This document shows positions 5,497 to 9,540 of a stretch of 9,540 bases of DNA, piece by piece. A program made the translations under genes and the position numbers. The notes beneath the pieces are model-generated. The model saw only the letters and a program-made list of their open reading frames with translations. It ran no database searches and was not told the DNA's origin. How positions within the stretch are numbered: position 1 is the stretch's first letter; the number at the start of each line of letters is the position of its first letter. Origin of the DNA: Candidatus Woesearchaeota archaeon (GTDB lineage Archaea > Nanoarchaeota > Nanoarchaeia > Woesearchaeales > CALCXY01); assembly GCA_030751555.1 (NCBI GenBank), contig JASMFX010000133.1:1-9540 (forward strand), given 5' to 3'.

Positions 5497-5590
5497 TCGC
5501 CGAACATACTAACAGCCTATTTTTCCTATCTCCCCATACCTGGGTAAGGGGAGAGAAAAAATCAGGTGAACAAGTGTTCAGAAAGAAATC
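5497..5590. repeat. Dispersed hairpin repeat, copy 2
   Basis: The left arm TTTTTCCTATCTCCCC (5520-5535) is identical to copy 1. The right arm (5548-5562, GGGGAGAG then an A-run) lacks three bases, so pairing is less perfect. The centre again has TACC and GGTA able to pair, but the two loop bases are TG where copy 1 has CA, and the flanking mismatch differs. The shared flanks are ACTAACA-CCTA before and GTTCAGAAA after (5575-5583). TGAACA and TGTTCA (5567-5580) add a second small hairpin not seen in copy 1. Confidence 0.6.
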
Positions 5591-5596
5591 TGTAAA

Positions 5597-5671
5597 AAAA
5601 TCCGTCTGCTCGAGCTTATCCACGGGCTAAAGCCCGTGGCTTTAAGCTCTCGCAATTAATAGACGGATTTT
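5597..5671. repeat. Nested stem-loop A (75 nt) with IS200/IS605-like apex
   Basis: The outer stem is perfect over 11 bp (AAAATCCGTCT at 5597-5607 with 5661-5671). The middle stem is 7 bp (GAGCTTA at 5612-5618 with TAAGCTC at 5643-5649). The apex is 9 bp with a two-base loop (CCACGGGCT at 5620-5628 with 5631-5639). Read on the minus strand, the apex is AAAGCC, stem, CTTTAG, stem, GGATAA. Single-strand hairpins with a CTTTAG core next to AAGCC are typical of IS200/IS605 ends as I remember them. No transposase gene is present. Confidence 0.6.
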
Positions 5672-5673
5672 AA

Positions 5674-5750
5674 ACTTCAAATAAAGCATATATTGCTTCA
5701 AAGCATTCATCCCCACACTAAAGTGTGCGGCTTTCTGCTTTATTTGAAGT
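5674..5750. repeat. Nested stem-loop B (77 nt), same design as A
   Basis: The outer stem is perfect over 15 bp (ACTTCAAATAAAGCA at 5674-5688 with 5736-5750). The apex stem is 8 bp with one C-C mismatch (5711-5718 with 5723-5730) and a TAAA loop. A small hairpin TGCTTCAAAGCA lies between (5694-5705). On the minus strand the apex again reads AAAGCC, stem, CTTTAG, stem, GGATGA, the same skeleton as element A two bases away, although the stem sequences and the outer stems are unrelated. Confidence 0.6.
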
Positions 5751-5828
5751 AAGATAATGTTACGGCCAAAAAAAAGTTCATCAGGATTCTTCAGCCAGCA
5801 AAACAGGTCTACATACTCAATCATCGAA

Positions 5829-5837
5829 ATATTTAAT
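5829..5837 (+). promoter_or_regulatory. TATA-like box for pyrDK
   Basis: ATATTTAAT is preceded by CGAA in the BRE position and centred about 27-30 bases before ATG 5863, so the pyrDK mRNA should have no or almost no leader. It lies just downstream of the stem-loop pair. Confidence 0.5.
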
Positions 5838-5862
5838 AAGAAGATATGACTAACATTTTAAT

Positions 5863-7560
5863 ATGACGCTTGAATTCTTCGGAAAACAGATTAGTGGGAA
5901 ATACACAATACCTTCAGGAATTGTAACAGTAACCCTAGATGTTTTAAAAAAAATAGCAGAAATACCTCAAATCGGTGTCTTAACAACTAAAAGTGTTGGC
6001 CCAGAGGTAAGAGAGGGAAACCAAGAACCTGTCTTTGCCCAAATTAACAAGGACAAGTTCACAAACGCAGTAGGTCTAGCGAATCCTGGATGTGATCTAT
6101 TTGCAGAGGAATTAAAAAACCTCGAATTACCCAAAGATAAATTTCTACTAGTAAGCATTTTTGGAGGATCTCCAGAGGAATTTAAAAAAGTAGCTGAGAC
6201 AATAGAACCATATGCAGACGGATTGGAACTAAATTTCTCATGTCCCCATGCAGAAGGTCTAGGCCAGGCAATCTGCTCATCTCCAGAGATTGCTACAACA
6301 TATCTAAAAGCAGTCCAAGAGGTTACAAAAAAACCAATTATTGTAAAGCTATCTCCAAACATAGAGAATATTAAACCCGTTGCCAAGGCTCTTATCGATG
6401 CAGGAGTTGATGGTATAACAGCAGTAAATACAGTCGGCCCAGAAGAAAACAAAGAACCAATCTCAGGAGAAGTTGTACTTTCCCACAAAACAGGTGGAAT
6501 ATCAGGCAATGAAATAACAGAGATAGGGCTGGACAAGGTAAGGCAGATAAAAGAAGTTTGCTCTGAATATGATAGAACTATCCCCATCATTGGCATGGGG
6601 GGTATCAGCTGCTATGATGACGTAAAAGCATATGAAGAAGCTGGAGCAGATATTATTGGAATTGGCACAGCATTAACAGGCTTAGACACTGAACAAACAA
6701 AGAAATTTTTTTCCAATATTGAGAATCCAGAAAAAGAAACATACCAAATTGATAATAACCTTATGCAGTTCAGTGAACTCACCATTAACAAAGTTGATAG
6801 ACTCGCAGAAGATCTCATTATCCAGCATTTTGACCAGTCAATTGAATGCAAGCCAGGCCAATTTTATTTTCTCTGGATTCCAGGTTACATGGAAAAACCA
6901 CTTGCTCCAGCTATTACCCACCCAGCAACATTTGCTGTGAGAGTCATAGGCCCATTTACAACAAAACTCTCTGAGATGAATCCTGGAGAAAAAATAATGA
7001 TAAGAGGCCCCTATGGAAATGGATTTACCATAATGGACAAAAAAATGCTCCATTATAACCTCATAGGGGGAGGAACAGGTATTGCCCCCCTAATTTATCT
7101 TGCTGAGGAATTAGCAAAAAAAGGCATCTCCAAAGAGCACATCCATGTTTTCCTTGGAGGAAGATCAGCTAATCAAATATACTTTTCAGAAAAGTTTAAC
7201 AGAATCGCTGATGTCCATGTAAGCACAGATGATGGATCTCTAGGATATAAAGGATTTGTCACAGATATGCTTGAACAATACCTAAAAAAGCATCTTGATA
7301 GAAGGGCATATAACTACATCTGCGGCCCTGAGATCATGATGAAAAAAGCTTTTGATATTGCCAAAGAGTATCCACATGAAGAGATCGAGGCAAGCATAGA
7401 ACGCTACATGAAGTGTGGTGTTGGGATCTGTGGAATCTGCTCAATGGATGGCATGAGGACCTGTGTGGATGGAACTGTTTTTAATAAGGAATTTCTTGAG
7501 AAATCAAAGTGCTTTGGAGTCTGCCATAGAAAAAAGACTGGCGAGATTGAGAAGTATTAA
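5863..7560 (+). CDS. pyrDK: Fused dihydroorotate dehydrogenase (class 1B-like) and PyrK electron-transfer subunit (565 aa)
   Basis: Oxidises dihydroorotate to orotate, step four of UMP synthesis, and should pass electrons from FMN through [2Fe-2S] and FAD to NAD+. The PyrD half (1-290) shows LTTKSVG with K43, LNFSCPH (122-129) with N124 and active-site base C127, VKLSPN with K162, AVNT with N189, and GMGGIS (244-249) for FMN phosphate. The PyrK half (about 295-565) shows EKPLAPA (344-350) in the flavin-binding place where PyrK usually has RPxS, RGPYGNGF (381-388), the NAD-binding IGGGTGIAPL (401-410), CGPE (487-490), and cluster cysteines C518, C523, C526 and C534. In most organisms these are two separate genes forming a heterotetramer; here one frame runs through without a stop. 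The ATG is in leaderless position. Confidence 0.92.
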   Translation: MTLEFFGKQISGKYTIPSGIVTVTLDVLKKIAEIPQIGVLTTKSVGPEVREGNQEPVFAQINKDKFTNAVGLANPGCDLFAEELKNLELPKDKFLLVSIFGGSPEEFKKVAETIEPYADGLELNFSCPHAEGLGQAICSSPEIATTYLKAVQEVTKKPIIVKLSPNIENIKPVAKALIDAGVDGITAVNTVGPEENKEPISGEVVLSHKTGGISGNEITEIGLDKVRQIKEVCSEYDRTIPIIGMGGISCYDDVKAYEEAGADIIGIGTALTGLDTEQTKKFFSNIENPEKETYQIDNNLMQFSELTINKVDRLAEDLIIQHFDQSIECKPGQFYFLWIPGYMEKPLAPAITHPATFAVRVIGPFTTKLSEMNPGEKIMIRGPYGNGFTIMDKKMLHYNLIGGGTGIAPLIYLAEELAKKGISKEHIHVFLGGRSANQIYFSEKFNRIADVHVSTDDGSLGYKGFVTDMLEQYLKKHLDRRAYNYICGPEIMMKKAFDIAKEYPHEEIEASIERYMKCGVGICGICSMDGMRTCVDGTVFNKEFLEKSKCFGVCHRKKTGEIEKY

Positions 7561-7892
7561 GCAAAGAGAAATTGAAATACATCATCATTTTTTAAATTTT
7601 CTAAGGATTCGTGTAAATTAACTTTGTACTTTTCAATTTCCTCGATTTCTGATTTTAGTCTCTCTATCATCTGTCCCAAGTCAATATCATGAATATTTAC
7701 TCTTTGAGCTCCTATAAAAAAATCAAAGCCTTTTGATCCAACTAACGCTTCTTTGATATGATTTCTATCTATCTCCTTCAAAAATTCAATTTCATTTTTT
7801 AAACTGCTCTCTTCAGCAGATAATAGTTTAGCCAAATGTTCATAAGCTTTAGCTCTAGCCAGCCATATTTTAAGTTCACCATCGATTGCCAA
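7557..7892 (-). CDS. Hypothetical coiled-coil protein (111 aa, TTG start assumed), possibly the 3' half of a split gene
   Basis: I do not recognise this protein. It is strongly helical and charged, with probable coiled-coil stretches at about 12-47 (LARAKAYEHLAKLLSAEES and on) and 73-103 (MIERLKSEIEEIEKYKVNL). They are separated by a short segment GFDFFIGAQRVNIHDI that could be a beta hairpin. The earliest in-frame start is TTG; there is no in-frame ATG before residue 75, no Shine-Dalgarno site and no TATA-like box at the right distance. It is in the same frame as the upstream ORF and separated from it by a single TAA and seven further codons. The 3' end overlaps the end of pyrDK by four bases, convergently. 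Confidence 0.45.
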   Translation of the reverse strand: MAIDGELKIWLARAKAYEHLAKLLSAEESSLKNEIEFLKEIDRNHIKEALVGSKGFDFFIGAQRVNIHDIDLGQMIERLKSEIEEIEKYKVNLHESLENLKNDDVFQFLFA

Positions 7893-7913
7893 AACATAAG
7901 AAATAAATGCAGG

Positions 7914-8210
7914 TTAGTTTGTTTTCTCTAGTACAGTTGCAAATTCTCTTTGAAGAGGATTAGCATGATCATAAAAATAGACAATCTCTACGGTCCCAAT
8001 GCTTGCCCTGAGCTCCCCAGTCTCCAAAACTATCAGTCCAACAAAATTATTTTCTTTGGGAGGTATGGGAACAAACAAATCCAATCTTTCTATAATCTTT
8101 TTATCCCAATTGCCACTTGGTAGATTTTCCCCATCACCTTGAGATTTCAATAATAGCATCCATTGCTCTTGAGAAAGTTCGCCTAATACTCCAAAGCTTT
8201 TTTCAAACAT
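7914..8210 (-). CDS. Hypothetical protein (98 aa)
   Basis: I do not recognise this protein. It begins MFEKSFGVLGELSQEQW, carries GNWDKKIIERLDLFVPIPP (about 36-54) and then strand-rich NNFVGLIVLETGELRASIG (about 57-75) and VEIVYFYDHANP. It looks like a small soluble alpha/beta protein. The frame opens further upstream (ATG 8321), but that start would overlap the first 30 bases of divergent pyrC and its promoter. ATG 8210 lies about 25 bases from a strong TATA-like box (8231-8240), as for the other leaderless genes here, so I chose it. Its stop TAA (7914-7916) is followed in the same frame by the coiled-coil ORF. Confidence 0.5.
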   Translation of the reverse strand: MFEKSFGVLGELSQEQWMLLLKSQGDGENLPSGNWDKKIIERLDLFVPIPPKENNFVGLIVLETGELRASIGTVEIVYFYDHANPLQREFATVLEKTN

Positions 8211-8230
8211 AAAATCATTATAACCCACTA

Positions 8231-8240
8231 ATATAAAAAA
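8231..8240 (-). promoter_or_regulatory. TATA-like box for the 98-aa protein gene
   Basis: On the minus strand this reads TTTTTTATAT, centred about 25 bases from ATG 8210. It supports the shorter start of that gene and keeps the two divergent transcripts from overlapping. Confidence 0.45.
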
Positions 8241-8260
8241 GTATCTTTTAGAATACAAAT

Positions 8261-8269
8261 CTTTAAAAG
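8261..8269 (+). promoter_or_regulatory. TATA-like box for pyrC
   Basis: CTTTAAAAG, preceded by ACAAAT in the BRE position and centred about 26-27 bases before ATG 8292, giving a leaderless pyrC mRNA. Confidence 0.55.
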
Positions 8270-8291
8270 TAACCTTCTTTATGTAGTTCAC

Positions 8292-9233
8292 ATGATAATC
8301 GAAGGAATCTTCACAACACATGAAAAAACATTCAAATCACAGGTAAAAATAGATACAGACACAGGATTAATCACAGAGGTTGGTGAAAACATTGGAAATG
8401 CTGATTACATATTCGACGAAAACCACAGGATATTCCCAGGATTCATAGACATCCATGTCCACAGCAGAGAAGATACATCTAAAAAACAGAACTACAAGGA
8501 AGATTTCTTGACTGTATCCCAGGCAGCGATCATGGGAGGAGTTTCTGGCATAATGGACATGCCAAATAATCCCATCCCTCCAGTGGATGATGATTCATAC
8601 AAAGCAAAGAAGGAACTCACAAAAAAGGCAATTGTTGATGTGTTATTATATGCAGGCATAGGTCCAAAAACAAATCCTTTATCCTTCAAAGTCCCTTACA
8701 AAGCATATATGGGACCATCTATAGGCGACCTTTTCTTTGACAAGGATGAAAAAATCAATGCAGTCATCCCAAAATACAAAAATAATTTTATCTCATTTCA
8801 TTGCGAATCAGCAGATCTTTTGAAGGAACATGAAAAAGAAGAGACCCATGAGAAAAAACGCCCAGAGATCTGCGAAGTTAATGCTATCAAGCATGCTATT
8901 ACTATTTGCAAGGAAAATAACATTCGCATGAATGTAGCTCATCTTTCAACAAAAGCAGGATTGCAAGAAGTATTAAAAGCAAAGGAGTTTATGGACGTTA
9001 CTAGCGAAGTCTGCCATCACCATCTTTTTTTTGATGAGGTAAACAAGCAAAAAACAGAAAAGCCAGGTTTCCTCCAGATGAATCCACCTCTAAGATTAGA
9101 GGAAGATAGAAAATTTCTTTTAGAACAGTTAAAAATAGGGAATGTAGACTATCTAACAACAGATCATGCCCCTCATACATTAGAAGAAAATGAAAAAGGC
9201 ATTTCTGCGTTTAGGTTATACCTGAATCTGTAA
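8292..9233 (+). CDS. pyrC: Dihydroorotase, C-terminally truncated (313 aa)
   Basis: Cyclises carbamoyl-aspartate to dihydroorotate, step three of UMP synthesis. It is an amidohydrolase with all expected metal positions visible: FIDIHVHSRE (H55, H57), the lysine of YKAYMG (K137, likely carboxylated), FHCES (H170), AHLST (H217) and TTDHAPHTLEE (D291). MDMPNNPIPP (88-97) and LQMNPPLR (261-268) are further family landmarks. The homology stops right after EENEKGIS (298-305), where relatives continue with a Gly/Pro-rich stretch and roughly 80-100 more residues that close the barrel. Here it runs into AFRLYLNL and a stop. The truncated enzyme is probably inactive or the sequence is joined wrongly at about 9206. 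The ATG is in leaderless position. Confidence 0.85.
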   Translation: MIIEGIFTTHEKTFKSQVKIDTDTGLITEVGENIGNADYIFDENHRIFPGFIDIHVHSREDTSKKQNYKEDFLTVSQAAIMGGVSGIMDMPNNPIPPVDDDSYKAKKELTKKAIVDVLLYAGIGPKTNPLSFKVPYKAYMGPSIGDLFFDKDEKINAVIPKYKNNFISFHCESADLLKEHEKEETHEKKRPEICEVNAIKHAITICKENNIRMNVAHLSTKAGLQEVLKAKEFMDVTSEVCHHHLFFDEVNKQKTEKPGFLQMNPPLRLEEDRKFLLEQLKIGNVDYLTTDHAPHTLEENEKGISAFRLYLNL

Positions 9234-9540
9234 TCAATTACAATTTTTTTGAATGTTAAGACTTGGTTTCTCGGTTTAGTATTTGCGGTGCCTGAAAGTA
9301 TTTTCAATCAAACTCAATATGAAAAATCGGATACGGTTGTATTGCTTATAGCATAGTAATTTTGATTTGGCAAGAATATTTGAATTTAATACAATTACCC
9401 TTACTTTCTAATTTGATTAGATTCCTATTTGGGGTTAAAGGTGGTTACTTGGCAGCCAAAAGCGAACTTTTCTACGAACCGGTGTTTGACGTGAGGAGGT
9501 TATTGTTAATGGTGGATTGGAGGGGGATCCTGTGAGAATT
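9234..9540. other. No intact gene; two overlapping open stretches suggest a frameshifted membrane-protein fragment
   Basis: 307 bases after the truncated pyrC. A T-run (9244-9250) could end transcription. Frame 1 (9234-9353) reads VKTWFLGLVFAVPESIF and ends in a hydrophobic VVLLIA before a stop at 9354. Another frame opens at 9323 and runs 70 codons to TGA at 9533, starting KIGYGCIAYSIVILIW. One extra A in the A-run at 9322-9326 would join them into a single frame of about 100 codons with two hydrophobic segments. I recognise no family, and the start is not evident. It could be a decayed gene or an assembly tail. Confidence 0.3.

Larger units (their letters stand above)
5385..5862. other. Gene-free, palindrome-rich divergent intergenic region
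   Basis: 478 bases between divergent genes. In order it holds: the minus-strand promoter (5406-5415); a 10-bp perfect palindrome TCTGATCAGA (5470-5479); copy 2 of the dispersed hairpin repeat (about 5497-5590); two tandem nested stem-loops (5597-5671, 5674-5750); about 70 bases with nothing I can name; and the pyrDK promoter (5829-5837). A 60-codon frame on the minus strand (5642-5824) runs through both stem-loops and is probably not a gene. Confidence 0.7.

Noticed and set aside
3054..5562. CRISPR array from the repeated hairpins
   Set aside because: There are only two copies about 2.4 kb apart, with genes between and no regular spacers.
5597..5750. Integron attC sites or tRNA-like elements
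   Set aside because: There are no GTT-type core sites, no integrase and no cloverleaf or T-loop sequence. The apices fit IS200/IS605-style hairpins better.
5642..5824. 60-codon frame on the minus strand through both stem-loops
   Set aside because: Its sequence is dictated by the palindromes at 5643-5750. It has no promoter or ribosome site of the kind seen elsewhere and matches no family I know.
5967..6596. 209-codon open frame on the minus strand inside pyrDK
   Set aside because: It lies antisense to the well-supported PyrD domain with all its motifs; the reading is Ser/Pro-rich shadow sequence.
6612..7053. Three short frames (6612-6851 minus, 6719-6940 plus, 6838-7053 minus)
   Set aside because: All fall inside the continuous PyrD-PyrK coding sequence in other frames, without their own start signals.
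8492..8689. 65-codon minus-strand frame
   Set aside because: It is antisense to pyrC between its HVH and K137 motifs; shadow frame.
9500..9535. Start of a new gene: GAGGAGG followed by ATG at about 9510
   Set aside because: The frame closes at TGA 9533-9535 after eight codons; no other open frame from a plausible start reaches the window end.

Overview
This is an AT-rich archaeal sequence, most likely from a DPANN-type archaeon of the Woesearchaeota/Pacearchaeota sort. Three things point there. Nearly every first gene has a TATA-like box centred about 26 bases before its ATG, which implies leaderless mRNAs. One membrane-anchored protein ends in a Cys/Gly/Lys-Pro tail of a kind I associate with DPANN genomes. 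The window also carries a VapBC pair and many small membrane proteins. The lineage is an inference; no rRNA or other marker gene is present.

Layout. 1-264 (minus): the start of a VapC PIN toxin and a complete VapB antitoxin. 362-759 (plus): two small unknown ORFs. 762-1121 (minus): a mannose-6-phosphate-isomerase-type cupin. 1233-2961 (plus): pyrE-pyrF. 3166-4396 (minus): a HAD hydrolase and a membrane-anchored protein with a Cys tail. 4476-4832 (plus): an unknown protein. 4820-5384 (minus): two small membrane proteins. 5385-5862: a gene-free stretch rich in palindromes. 5863-7560 (plus): a fused pyrD-pyrK. 7557-8210 (minus): two unknown ORFs in one frame. 8292-9233 (plus): a 3'-truncated pyrC. 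9234-9540: no intact gene.

The common theme is de novo UMP synthesis. PyrC (carbamoyl-aspartate to dihydroorotate), PyrDK (dihydroorotate to orotate, probably with NAD+), PyrE (orotate to OMP) and PyrF (OMP to UMP) cover the last four steps. All lie on the plus strand, in three separate transcription units, each with its own promoter. The unrelated genes between them are mostly on the minus strand. Carbamoyl-phosphate synthase and aspartate transcarbamoylase are not in the window.

The least explained parts are these: two tandem nested stem-loops at 5597-5750, whose apices resemble IS200/IS605 end hairpins; a long-hairpin repeat present at about 3030-3115 and 5497-5590; the one-polypeptide PyrD-PyrK; and the abrupt loss of PyrC homology at about 9206.
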